Below are positions 27,032 through 34,471 of a DNA stretch of 64,000 bases, piece after piece; the first letter of the stretch is position 1, and every line of letters starts with the position of its first letter. The notes below the pieces were generated by a model. That model searched no databases and was not told where the DNA came from. It saw only the letters and a program-made list of their open reading frames with translations. The position numbers and the translations under genes were made by a program. The DNA comes from Amycolatopsis sp. WAC 01376 (GTDB lineage Bacteria > Actinomycetota > Actinomycetes > Mycobacteriales > Pseudonocardiaceae). The stretch covers positions 310,001 to 374,000 of the forward strand of contig NZ_QHKL01000001.1 of the NCBI RefSeq assembly GCF_003947415.1. Reading direction: 5' to 3'.

Positions 27032-28495
27032 TTATCGCGCGAATGGAGGCATTTCTCCCGAGCGCGTGGCTCGCCGGAACGGCCCGAAAGAATCAGAATT
27101 CATTACGGCGGCGAGAGCAGCCACCTCCGGCCCCAAGGACCGATCCTCGGCCACCGGCGGCACCAACGCCCGGAGCCGCTCATAGGTCGCGCGAAGCCCT
27201 GGCGAACCATCCCCGGCTGCCAGGAATCGCGCCTGCGAACCCGTGATCAGTTCGCAGGCCGTGATGGCGAACATCCGCGCACAAGCGTCACGCAGCTGGT
27301 TCCCCGCCGCCCAGGCGAACGCCTGCACGTCCTCCTGCCCACCGGAAGTGTCGACGGAACCCAACGTCGCGGGCGTGGCCAGCCGCCGCAACGCGTGCAG
27401 TTCCCCCACCGCGCGTTTGTGCAACGGCACCAGCCCCGCCTGCGGTCCCGGGTCCATAGCGAGTTGCGCGGGGAGGCCGCTGAATCGCTCGTCGAGCAAC
27501 CGGTGCGTCCGCTGCACGCTCACTTCGCCGAGATGCACGAGCGCCGCCGTCACCGCGTCCATCCGCAGCCCGAGTTCGACGGCGTGGAATCCCGTCGTGG
27601 ACACGAATTCGCCGTCGAGGAAGGACGGCGAGTCGGTCGGCATCGAACGCCGCAGGACAGCGCCCAGCTCGTCGTTCACCCGCGTCAGGTGGGCGATCGC
27701 CCGCGGCGCGACGCGCACGGAGATCGGCGCCTGGACGACTTCCGGGCGCACGGTGAAACCATCGAGCAAGCCACCGATCTCGTACAGCACCGACTCCAGC
27801 ACACGGTCGTCTCCCGCCAGCGCGGGGCGATAGATCGCTTGCGGCGCACCGAGAACGTCGATCGCGATCGCGGCGGCCAGCGTCTGGAAGTCCACCACCT
27901 GCTGGACTTCGGTCCGCGCGAACGCCGCGAGCGTCTCGGCCAGTGGCGAGCCCTGGATGAGGGTCGCGCCCTCCTTGAGGCCCGGCTCGTACGGCTTCGC
28001 CAGCACCTCCGACGCGGGCGTCTCGACGCCGTCCACCAGTACGGTCCCGGCGCCGAGAAAGGTCTGGAAGGCATGCGCCAGCGGGATGATCTCGCCGGCG
28101 CTGCCCAAGCCCGTCCTCGGCACGGCGGGCGTGAATCCCTCGTTCAGCCGGTCGACGAGGAACGTCACCAGCTCCGGGCTCGCGCCTGCCTCGGGCGCGA
28201 GCAGATCCCGCAGGCGCACCAGCAGAAGCCAGCGCACTTCGGCGGCCGAGAGCCACGGCGGACCGCCGACGGCCCGGCCGATCAGCAGATTCCGCTGGTG
28301 TGCGCTCGATGCGGGCGAAGCGACTCCCGCGAGCCGCCCCATCCCGGTGTTCACGCCGTAGACAGGGCGGTCGGACAGCGCGGCGAGGACGCGGGCGCGG
28401 TTCTCACCGAGGCCGGCGAGCAACGCGGCGTCGATCTCGAGGCACTCGGCCTCGAACGCCGAAGCCAGCGAGAAGTCCTTAGTGGACAGTCTCAC
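27032..28495 (-). CDS. Histidine/phenylalanine ammonia-lyase-like protein with altered MIO triad
   Basis: This 487-aa protein has the fold of aromatic amino acid lyases. The catalytic Tyr loop PVYGVNTGMG (Tyr46) and the QED motif in TSGGQEDVQAFAW are present. The prosthetic MIO group normally forms from Ala-Ser-Gly in GASGDLAPLAH. Here the segment is GLGSAGEIIPLAH, with Ser132-Ala133-Gly134, so the Ser that must dehydrate is absent. The protein may have lost lyase activity or work as another enzyme or binding protein. It overlaps the upstream YbaK gene by 4 nt, showing translational coupling. Confidence 0.85.
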   Translation of the reverse strand: MRLSTKDFSLASAFEAECLEIDAALLAGLGENRARVLAALSDRPVYGVNTGMGRLAGVASPASSAHQRNLLIGRAVGGPPWLSAAEVRWLLLVRLRDLLAPEAGASPELVTFLVDRLNEGFTPAVPRTGLGSAGEIIPLAHAFQTFLGAGTVLVDGVETPASEVLAKPYEPGLKEGATLIQGSPLAETLAAFARTEVQQVVDFQTLAAAIAIDVLGAPQAIYRPALAGDDRVLESVLYEIGGLLDGFTVRPEVVQAPISVRVAPRAIAHLTRVNDELGAVLRRSMPTDSPSFLDGEFVSTTGFHAVELGLRMDAVTAALVHLGEVSVQRTHRLLDERFSGLPAQLAMDPGPQAGLVPLHKRAVGELHALRRLATPATLGSVDTSGGQEDVQAFAWAAGNQLRDACARMFAITACELITGSQARFLAAGDGSPGLRATYERLRALVPPVAEDRSLGPEVAALAAVMNSDSFGPFRRATRSGEMPPFAR

Positions 28496-29046
28496 TCGAC
28501 GGGACGCGCGAGACCGTCGATCACTTCGGCACCGGGCAGGGACGCGAGGGTCGAGCCCGAGATCAGCAGCTTGCCGCCGCGGACACCGCTGCCGATGACC
28601 AGTTCGGGTTCGTCCGCGACGCGCTGGTCGATCAGGATCGGCCAGCCCTCCGGCAGGCCGACCGGCGTGATGCCGCCGTACTCCATGCCGGTGAGCGAGA
28701 CGGCCTCGTCCATCGAGGCGAAGGAAGCCTTGCGGACGTCGAGGCGGCGCTTGATGACGCCGTTCACGTCGGCGCGGGTGGTCGCGAGGATCATCGCGGC
28801 GGCGAACCGGACCTCGCCGGCGCGTTTGCCGGCGACGACGACACAGTTCGCGGACGCGGAGAGCGGTGAGCCGTACGCCTCGCAGAAGGCGGCGGTGTCG
28901 GCAAGGTCCGCGTCGATCTCGACGACGTCGACGGCGTCCGGATCGGGAAGGACGGCGAGTGCCTTGGCGACGGGCTCGGCGAGCAGGTCCGCGCGGGAGA
29001 GGGCGGGGACGACGGTGAGGGTTCCGGCGATGGTCCAGTCAGTCAC
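28492..29046 (-). CDS. YbaK/EbsC family aminoacyl-tRNA deacylase
   Basis: This 184-aa protein has the YbaK/ProX-type deacylase fold: NCVVVAGKRAGEVRFAAAM near residue 60, and the conserved Gly-x-x-Pro loop in YGGITPVGLPEGW near residue 124. Members clear mischarged tRNA, for example Cys-tRNA(Pro), in trans. It is the first gene of a coupled pair with the lyase-like protein (4-nt overlap). Confidence 0.93.
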   Translation of the reverse strand: MTDWTIAGTLTVVPALSRADLLAEPVAKALAVLPDPDAVDVVEIDADLADTAAFCEAYGSPLSASANCVVVAGKRAGEVRFAAAMILATTRADVNGVIKRRLDVRKASFASMDEAVSLTGMEYGGITPVGLPEGWPILIDQRVADEPELVIGSGVRGGKLLISGSTLASLPGAEVIDGLARPVE

Positions 29047-29235
29047 ACCGCCACCCTAATATCTGTCGGTGAACCCGCGTCCGCGATCGACGTCGGCAGA
29101 GCGCTGCTTGGTAAAACACGTGACGATGGGCGATCAGGGCGCCCTGCCACCGCGATAGCGGGGCCTTCGGCCGGGCGGGTTCACGCGTTCAGTGACTTTT
29201 CCGAGTACGTCTCAGCTCCGCCGACCGGCACTCGA

Positions 29236-29529
29236 TCACCAGTTGCGGCCGCCGCGCTGGACCTCGATGAGCTTGGGGCGGACGTCCACGAGGTAGACCA
29301 GGACCGCGACCAGCGCGGGCAGCCACAGGATCATGCCGCCGCCGTAGAACTCGAAGAGGGTCAGCACCACGGTGGCCCCGCCGGTGATGAGCATCCAGAT
29401 GGGCTTGGTCTTGCGATCGGCGGCGGAATACGCGTCCGCGCGCTGCAGCAGCGCATGCACGAAAGCGAACAGCCCCGTCAGTGCGCCGCCCCAATGAATG
29501 GCGATGAGGATCCAGGTGGCAACGAACAC
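29236..29529 (-). CDS. DUF2516 family membrane protein
   Basis: This 97-aa protein has two or three membrane helices (WILIAIHWGGALTGLFAFVH; ITGGATVVLTLFEFYGG; WLPALVAVLVYLVDVRP). DUF2516 is an actinobacterial family. In M. tuberculosis Rv0476 follows hbhA (Rv0475), the same order as here. Function is unknown. Confidence 0.93.
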   Translation of the reverse strand: MFVATWILIAIHWGGALTGLFAFVHALLQRADAYSAADRKTKPIWMLITGGATVVLTLFEFYGGGMILWLPALVAVLVYLVDVRPKLIEVQRGGRNW

Positions 29530-29559
29530 GAAGTCAGCTTACGTCAAACCGGGCGAATG

Positions 29560-29599
29560 CCCGGGCCCCTGGCACCGAAGGCGGTGTCAGGGGCCCGGG
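29560..29599 (-). terminator. Terminator hairpin behind the HBHA-like gene
   Basis: CCCGGGCCCCTGGCACC (29560-29576) and GGTGTCAGGGGCCCGGG (29583-29599) form a 17-bp stem with one mismatch and a 6-nt loop. It begins 15 nt past the stop codon of the HBHA-like gene. Confidence 0.8.
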
Positions 29600-29614
29600 A
29601 GTCCACGCGGATCT

Positions 29615-30295
29615 TTACTTCTCGGTGGTCTTCGGCGCGGTGGCCGGCTTCTTGGCGACCGGGCTGCTGGTGGTGCGGCGCGCGGGGGCCGTGGTCTTCG
29701 GCGCGGTCTTGTTGGCGACCTTGCGCGAAGCCGAGCGGGTCTCGTGCGCGAGGTCGTCGCCGATCTCCTCGACCTCGTCGGCGATCTCGCCGGCGACCTC
29801 GGTCACCTTGCGGGCGGTCTTCTCGCCGGCCGAGCGGGTGCCCTTGGTGACCTTGCCGAGCACGGTGTCGATGCGCTCACGGGCATCGCTGGTGGCGTCC
29901 TCGACGCGGTCCTGCGCGGTGCTCAGTGCGTCCTCGAGCTGCTCGATGGCCTTCTTGACCTGCGGCTGCGCGGCGATCTTGTCCCACGCCTGCTCGCCGG
30001 ACTCCGCCAGCTTGTTGTACAGCTTCAGCGCGGCCTCGGTGTACTCGTCGATGACCTTGCGCAGCTCGGCCGGGTCCAGCTTCTCGCGGAGGCCCTCGAC
30101 GTCGTGCGGCAGCTCTTCGATGTTCTTGCGGGCGCTCTCGCTGCCCTCGACGACGCGCTCCTTGGCCTTCGACACGGCGTCGACGACGGCCTGGCCCGCC
30201 AGGTTGCCGGCACCGAGGGCGGCAAGCAGCGGGGTGCGGACCTGGTCGAGGGCGGTGTGCTTGCGGTCGGTCTTGTTCTTCGTGGCCGTGGTCAT
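29615..30295 (-). CDS. Heparin-binding haemagglutinin-like protein (HBHA)
   Basis: This 226-aa protein has a short N-terminal hydrophobic stretch, then a long coiled-coil/helical rod (about residues 55-175, such as LEDALSTAQDRVEDATSDAR). It ends in a Lys/Ala/Pro/Thr-rich tail (TAPKTTAPARRTTSSPVAKK), the layout of mycobacterial HBHA (Rv0475). HBHA binds heparan sulphate on host cells in mycobacteria; here a general membrane or lipid-domain role is more likely. The ATG at 30295 overlaps the upstream regulator's stop (ATGA). Confidence 0.9.
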   Translation of the reverse strand: MTTATKNKTDRKHTALDQVRTPLLAALGAGNLAGQAVVDAVSKAKERVVEGSESARKNIEELPHDVEGLREKLDPAELRKVIDEYTEAALKLYNKLAESGEQAWDKIAAQPQVKKAIEQLEDALSTAQDRVEDATSDARERIDTVLGKVTKGTRSAGEKTARKVTEVAGEIADEVEEIGDDLAHETRSASRKVANKTAPKTTAPARRTTSSPVAKKPATAPKTTEK

Positions 30296-30741
30296 GCTGA
30301 CTCCTTGGATTCGGTGGCTTGTTCTGGGGTTGTCGCCACCGGTTCTGGCTTCGCGGCGGCGTTCTCGCGGCGGAACGTTTCGTAGACGTCGAGCAGGACC
30401 TGCTTCTGCCGTTCGGTCAGCTCGAGGTCGGCGCGGATCGCGTCGCCGACCGGGCCGCCCGTGGGCAGATCGAGGATTCCCGCTTGCACGTAGAGCGCCT
30501 CGGCCGAGATTCGCAGGCCTTTGGCGATCTGCTGCAGGATCTCCGCGCTGGGTTTGCGGACCCCGCGCTCGATCTGGCTCAGGTACGGATTGGACACGCC
30601 GGCGAGTTTCGACAGCTGCCGCAAGGAGATCTTCGCGTTGCTGCGCTGCTGGCGGATGTACTCGCCGATGTCGGAAGCGATGTCCGCGACCTTCTCCATC
30701 GGCCCGCCCGATGCGGGCTGATCCCGGTTGGTGTCTGACAT
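30292..30741 (-). CDS. XRE-family helix-turn-helix regulator (Rv0474-like)
   Basis: This 149-aa protein has an XRE helix-turn-helix at about residues 28-80 (ISLRQLSKLAGVSNPYLSQI, then ERGVRKPSAEILQQIAKGL). A short C-terminal part has ELTERQKQVLLDVYETFRRE. It is coupled to the HBHA-like gene by ATGA and corresponds to Rv0474. It likely controls its own operon. Confidence 0.94.
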   Translation of the reverse strand: MSDTNRDQPASGGPMEKVADIASDIGEYIRQQRSNAKISLRQLSKLAGVSNPYLSQIERGVRKPSAEILQQIAKGLRISAEALYVQAGILDLPTGGPVGDAIRADLELTERQKQVLLDVYETFRRENAAAKPEPVATTPEQATESKESA

Positions 30742-30850
30742 CGGTCACCTCCTCGCGACGTCTTCAACACTACGCCGGGGTGCTAGCTATTGCAAGCACT
30801 CTGCTTGCAACCATCGGGTGTGTTGGTGCTCACCCCGCTACCGTGGAGGG

Positions 30851-31981
30851 ATGTCGAACGCGACGCGGCTGCGGCGGCGCCTCGTCGAGCGTCTGCTCGC
30901 CGAGGGCGTGCTGCACGACGCGCACTGGATGTCCGCGTTCCGCTCCGTGCCGAGACACGTCTTCCTGCCGCGGATCTTCGTCCCGGCGTCGAACGGCTGG
31001 GCCGCGATGGAGCACGGCGACGAGGGGTGGCTGCGCCGCGTCTACTCCCCCGACGTGCTGGTCGTCCAGCTCGACGACGACTCCGGGCTCTGGGAACGGG
31101 CGCGCTATCTCGGCGCGCAGCCGGGAACGCCGACCAGTTCGTCCAGCCAGCCGTCGATCATGGCGATCATGCTCGAAGAGCTCCGGGTCGCCGACGGGCA
31201 CCGCGTCCTCGAAATCGGCACGGGCACCGGCTACAACGCCGCCCTGCTGTGCCATCGGCTCGGTTCCGGGCTCGTGTACACAGTGGACATCGACCCGGAG
31301 CTGGTCGACGCCGCGCGCAAGCGGCTCTCGGAGATCGGGTTCGCGCCCTCGTGCGCCGCGGCCGACGGTGCCGAGGGTTTCCCGGCGGGCGTGCTCTACG
31401 ACCGGGTGCTCTGCACGTGCTCGGTGTCGTCGATCCCGCCCGCGTGGCTGGAGCAGACGGTGCCCGGTGGACTGATCGTCACCACGCTGAACCGGCCGAT
31501 CGGCGGCGGGCTCGTCCGGATCGTCGCCGGTGAAGGCGCGACGGGACAAGGACGGGTGCTCGCCCGCGACGGTCGCTTCATGCCGCTGCGCGCGCACCGC
31601 TTCAAGCCGTCGAAGGCGCTCGAAGGCGACGTCGCTTGGCGGCCGACGCGGCTGCCGATGGGAGCGATCACCGAAGTCCGCAGCCGCTTCGAGTTCTTCG
31701 CCGGGCTCCAGCTTCCGGGCGTGACGGCCGCACGAGAAGGCCAGAGCATCACCCTGCTCCACCCGGACGGCTCATGGATGCGGCATCGGCAGAGGGGCAG
31801 CGAGTTCGAAGTGGCCGAAGGCGGCCCGCGACGGCTATGGGAGATCGTCGAGACCGCGTACGAGGAATGGCGTGAACTCGGCGAGCCGGGGCGGGACCGG
31901 TTCGGGCTCAGCCTCGACGGCGAAGACCAGGTGATCTGGCTGGATTCACCCGATGGCCGCAGTTGGCCGTTGCGCCCCTGA
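30851..31981 (+). CDS. Protein-L-isoaspartate O-methyltransferase-like protein
   Basis: This 376-aa protein has the PCMT-type methyltransferase core. SVPRHVFLPRIF is at the N-terminus, TPTSSSSQPSIMAIMLEELR precedes motif I, and VLEIGTGTGYNAALLCHRLG binds S-adenosylmethionine. The C-terminal 150 residues are an additional domain. Related proteins methylate isoaspartate in damaged proteins or modify ribosomal peptides; no peptide-maturation partner (ATP-grasp enzyme) is nearby, so repair is the default. The start ATG at 30851 avoids a non-family upstream extension. Its last 36 nt overlap the convergent kinase gene. Confidence 0.88.
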   Translation: MSNATRLRRRLVERLLAEGVLHDAHWMSAFRSVPRHVFLPRIFVPASNGWAAMEHGDEGWLRRVYSPDVLVVQLDDDSGLWERARYLGAQPGTPTSSSSQPSIMAIMLEELRVADGHRVLEIGTGTGYNAALLCHRLGSGLVYTVDIDPELVDAARKRLSEIGFAPSCAAADGAEGFPAGVLYDRVLCTCSVSSIPPAWLEQTVPGGLIVTTLNRPIGGGLVRIVAGEGATGQGRVLARDGRFMPLRAHRFKPSKALEGDVAWRPTRLPMGAITEVRSRFEFFAGLQLPGVTAAREGQSITLLHPDGSWMRHRQRGSEFEVAEGGPRRLWEIVETAYEEWRELGEPGRDRFGLSLDGEDQVIWLDSPDGRSWPLRP

Positions 31982-32602
31982 AAGCAGGCCACGCACCCAC
32001 TTCTCGACGTGGTCGACGGCGTCGTCCACCGGAAGGCTGGTGGTGTCGAACAGCTCGACCGGCGGAGTCATCGAGGGCGCTTCCGCTTGCAGCCACTCGT
32101 TGAACTCCAGCATCTCCTCGACCCGCTCCTCGTCCCACTCGCGCCAGGCGGGCCGCGCTAGCAAACGCTTGCGCAGCGCGTCGGGCTCGCTGACGAGCGC
32201 CAAGTAGTGGATGTCGGAGAAGAAGACGCGCTCGGGCAGCCGCTCGAACTCGGGCGGCGCGACGGTGCCGCAGAGCACGACCGGCCTGCCGTTCTGGTGC
32301 AGCATCGCCGCCATCCGCAACCAGGTCGAGCGGAACGCGGGATGGCCGGGGACGTCGTCGCGCAGCGCCCCCGTCCACAGCACGTCCTGCTCGACCACGA
32401 GCGCGAGATCGCCGAGCCGTTCCGCCAGCCGCGGCCCGACCGTCGACTTGCCGGCGCCACTCGGCCCGGTCAGCGCGAAGAGCGGAAGCCGCCGGAACGG
32501 CCACCGGTGCGCGCACACCGCGCACACCAGCAGCCCGCTCTCGACTTGTGGCCGTTCGGCGCGATCACCGCAGGCCGGGCAGATCTTGAGATCGAGGACC
32601 AC
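31946..32602 (-). CDS. Zinc-ribbon plus P-loop kinase-like protein
   Basis: This 218-aa protein starts with a four-Cys zinc ribbon (C8, C11, C27, C30 in CPAC...CAVC). A P-loop follows (ALTGPSGAGKSTV, about residues 43-55), then an adenylate-kinase-like core. It resembles shikimate/gluconate-kinase-type ATPases of unknown substrate. Its start lies 2 bp past the zinc-finger gene's end. Its 3' end overlaps the methyltransferase gene on the other strand by 36 nt. Confidence 0.87.
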   Translation of the reverse strand: MVLDLKICPACGDRAERPQVESGLLVCAVCAHRWPFRRLPLFALTGPSGAGKSTVGPRLAERLGDLALVVEQDVLWTGALRDDVPGHPAFRSTWLRMAAMLHQNGRPVVLCGTVAPPEFERLPERVFFSDIHYLALVSEPDALRKRLLARPAWREWDEERVEEMLEFNEWLQAEAPSMTPPVELFDTTSLPVDDAVDHVEKWVRGLLSGAQRPTAAIG

Positions 32603-32604
32603 GG

Positions 32605-32979
32605 TCAGTCGAAGAGACCCTCGAGGAAGCCGCCCTTACGACGCTTGTGGCCGTACCCGTGCGGCGAATCCGCGTAACCCCCGCGGTGCCCCTTGGGCGA
32701 GTCCGCGTAGCCCCCGCGGTACCCCTTCGGCGAGTCGGCGTACCCGCCCCGGTGCGGGCGCGGGGAGTCCGGACGGCCGTAGTGCGGCGCGGGCGCGTGG
32801 CCACCTCCCTGATACGGCGGAGGGGGCTGGTGCCCGCCGTAGTACGAGTTCTCGGCACCGGCGATGGCCTCCAGCTCGCCCCTGTCCAGGAAGATGCCGC
32901 GGCATCCCTGGCACTGGTCGATGTGGACACCGTTCTTGTCGACGGTCTTCATGGCGTTCTGGCACTTCGGACAAATCAC
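32605..32979 (-). CDS. TFIIB-type zinc-finger protein with tandem RGGYADSPKG repeats
   Basis: This 124-aa protein starts with a zf-TFIIB domain: C3-P-K-C6 ... C23-Q-G-C26, followed by RGIFLDRGELEAI. From about residue 75 it contains three 11-aa repeats based on RGGYADSPKGY/H, then the basic end GHKRRKGGFLEGLFD. The repeat region is Gly/Tyr/Arg-rich and probably disordered, of the type that can bind RNA or condense. It lies directly upstream of the kinase-like gene, with which it may be co-transcribed. Confidence 0.88.
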   Translation of the reverse strand: MICPKCQNAMKTVDKNGVHIDQCQGCRGIFLDRGELEAIAGAENSYYGGHQPPPPYQGGGHAPAPHYGRPDSPRPHRGGYADSPKGYRGGYADSPKGHRGGYADSPHGYGHKRRKGGFLEGLFD

Positions 32980-33012
32980 GTATCAGAGATTACGCATTTT
33001 TCGCGTCCGAGG

Positions 33013-33381
33013 TCAGCAGGCGCACAGACAAAACGGGTGTCCGGCCGGATCCGCGTACACCCGGAAGGTCTCCGGGGCGTCGTCGAGCAGCTTCGCGCCG
33101 ATCTTCAGCGCGCGCTCGTGCCCGGCTTCCATGTCGGTGACGTCGAGGTCGAGGTGCGCCTGCTGCGGGTTCTCCGCGGACGGCCACTCCGGCGGCCGAT
33201 AGTCCGGCACGCGCTGGAACGAGAGCCGCGCGCCGCCTTCCGGATTCCGCAGAGTCACCCAATGGCCGTCATCGGCGACTTCGGCGGGCTCCCAGTCGAG
33301 CAGCTCGCGGTAGAACTCCGCCAGCGCGACCGGATCAGGGCAGTCGAGGGCCACCGCGCCGAAGGTCGGTACCGCACCCAT
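33013..33381 (-). CDS. VOC family protein (glyoxalase-like)
   Basis: This 122-aa protein has the betaalphabetabetabeta pattern of the vicinal-oxygen-chelate family: FGAVALDCPDPVALAEFYRE at the start, HLDLDVTDMEAGHERALKIG in the middle and FRVYADPAGHPFCLC at the end. It is probably a homodimeric enzyme or binding protein of unknown substrate. It diverges from the CGNR regulator gene. Confidence 0.92.
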   Translation of the reverse strand: MGAVPTFGAVALDCPDPVALAEFYRELLDWEPAEVADDGHWVTLRNPEGGARLSFQRVPDYRPPEWPSAENPQQAHLDLDVTDMEAGHERALKIGAKLLDDAPETFRVYADPAGHPFCLCAC

Positions 33382-33441
33382 GGGTCAGCCTCCTGAATGA
33401 TCGAGTAACCAGTGAACTGAGTATGCGGGTTATCGGAGCCG

Positions 33442-33942
33442 ATGACAACAGGTGCCGCCCGTACACTGGGCGGGGTGAACACCGACGCGTCCCTGGTGGT
33501 CGAGTTTCTGAACACGGTGAACGTCGACCGCGGCACCGACCTCCTGGACGATCTGGAGTCCTGGCAACGCTGGGCCAGGGATCACCGGCTGCGCGCGGAT
33601 ACCCCCGCGGCCGCGCGTGAAACCCGGGACGCGCTGCGCGCCGCGATCGGCGACCCGAGACTCCCCCGGCTTGGCCTGCGCGCACCGGCGGAGATCATCC
33701 TCGGCCAGGAAGGCCCGCTCCTCGTCGCGGAAACGGTCACCGAGGCCGTGATGGCGGCGTCGACCCGGCTGACCGTGCTCGGCGAATGGATCCGGCTCAA
33801 GATCTGCCCGGCGGACGACTGCCTGTGGGCGTTCTACGACGAATCGCGCAACCGGTCCAGGACGTGGTGCTCGATGCGGGCCTGCGGGAACCGGGAGAAG
33901 GCGCGGGCCTGGCGAGCACGGACCGCGGACGTCTCGACCTGA
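33442..33942 (+). CDS. CGNR zinc-finger (ABATE) regulator
   Basis: This 166-aa protein has an N-terminal ABATE-type stress-binding segment (VVEFLNTVNVDRGTDLLDD). The C-terminal CGNR zinc finger, CPADDCLWAFYDESRNR then RTWCSMRACGNREKARAW, binds zinc and DNA. The family comprises putative stress-sensing transcription regulators. ATG at 33442 or GTG at 33475 could start it; the second gives the usual family N-terminus (NTDASLVV). Confidence 0.92.
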   Translation: MTTGAARTLGGVNTDASLVVEFLNTVNVDRGTDLLDDLESWQRWARDHRLRADTPAAARETRDALRAAIGDPRLPRLGLRAPAEIILGQEGPLLVAETVTEAVMAASTRLTVLGEWIRLKICPADDCLWAFYDESRNRSRTWCSMRACGNREKARAWRARTADVST

Positions 33943-33982
33943 GGCCCTTCCCACGCAATCAGTCACCTACTTGCGGGCGTGA

Positions 33983-34134
33983 GCACACGCGTAACTCGCG
34001 TGATCGAGGGCGACACTCGCGTGATCAGGGGCGTAACTCGCCCGAGGCCGGATTCCGCACTGTGTTCCGCCTTCGATCACGCGAGTTACGAGTCCCATCA
34101 CGCGAGTTACGGGTTCCATCACGCGAGTTACGAC
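33983..34134. repeat. Inverted array of 21-bp units, type G
   Basis: On the left the unit AACTCGCGTGATC recurs at 33994, 34015 and 34036 (start of ACTCG), 21 bp apart. On the right its complement ATCACGCGAGTTACG recurs at 34076, 34097 and 34118, again 21 bp apart. The layout copies that of the elements at 11592 and 41609 but the sequence differs. It lies between two convergent genes, near a family C palindrome. Confidence 0.9.
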
Positions 34135-34215
34135 TGGCACATGCGTCTTCCGGCCGCCGGCCGGAGCTCGCGCGTCGTCACGGCCCGCTGCTTCGCGCGT
34201 GCCCGGATCCCTCAC

Positions 34216-34276
34216 GGATGTCATGAAAGGGTCGTTCAGGACATTTTTCGTCCTGAACGACTCTTTCATGACATCC
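34216..34276. terminator. Family C palindrome, second copy
   Basis: Arms of about 27 nt (34216-34242 and 34250-34276) have a core of GAAAGGGTCGTTCAGGAC. A single mismatch is present and the loop is ATTTTTC. It is closely similar to 10254-10308. It lies in the convergent gap between the CGNR gene and the DUF445 gene. Confidence 0.85.
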
Positions 34277-34356
34277 GGGCCAGCGGGCCTCGCCGGCCAC
34301 CGCCCCACCGCGACCACAACTTCTGGGGTCACCCACCCCCGAGTTACCCCCAGGGG

Positions 34357-34430
34357 TTGTGCACACCGTTAGGCCAAAAACGTGAAAAGCTGTGGATAAC
34401 CCTGGGGATGACTCCACTTCCTGTGGACAA
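34357..34430. promoter_or_regulatory. Cluster of DnaA-box-like 9-mers
   Basis: Three 9-mers lie within 74 bp: TTGTGCACA (34357-34365), TGTGGATAA (34391-34399, complement of the perfect box TTATCCACA) and TGTGGACAA (34422-34430, complement of TTGTCCACA). Spacing is 31-33 bp. The cluster lies in a convergent gap, not at a promoter. It could titrate DnaA or be a binding site for nucleoid control. It is not an origin, as dnaA/dnaN/gyrB-type genes and an AT-rich unwinding region are absent. Confidence 0.55.
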
Positions 34431-34471
34431 CTCGCGGTAAGGCTTCCGGAGTGTGGTATATGCGCCCCCGC

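Noticed and set aside
26858..29059. Very long plus-strand open frame (over 700 codons)
   Set aside because: It is antisense to the lyase-like and YbaK genes, has Arg/Gln/Pro-rich shadow composition and no family features.
30851..31981. Methyltransferase of a ribosomal-peptide maturation system
   Set aside because: The protein resembles that class as well as PIMT, but there is no ATP-grasp enzyme or precursor peptide gene nearby.
34357..34430. Replication origin
   Set aside because: Only three boxes, no dnaA, dnaN or parAB-type neighbours and no AT-rich unwinding region.
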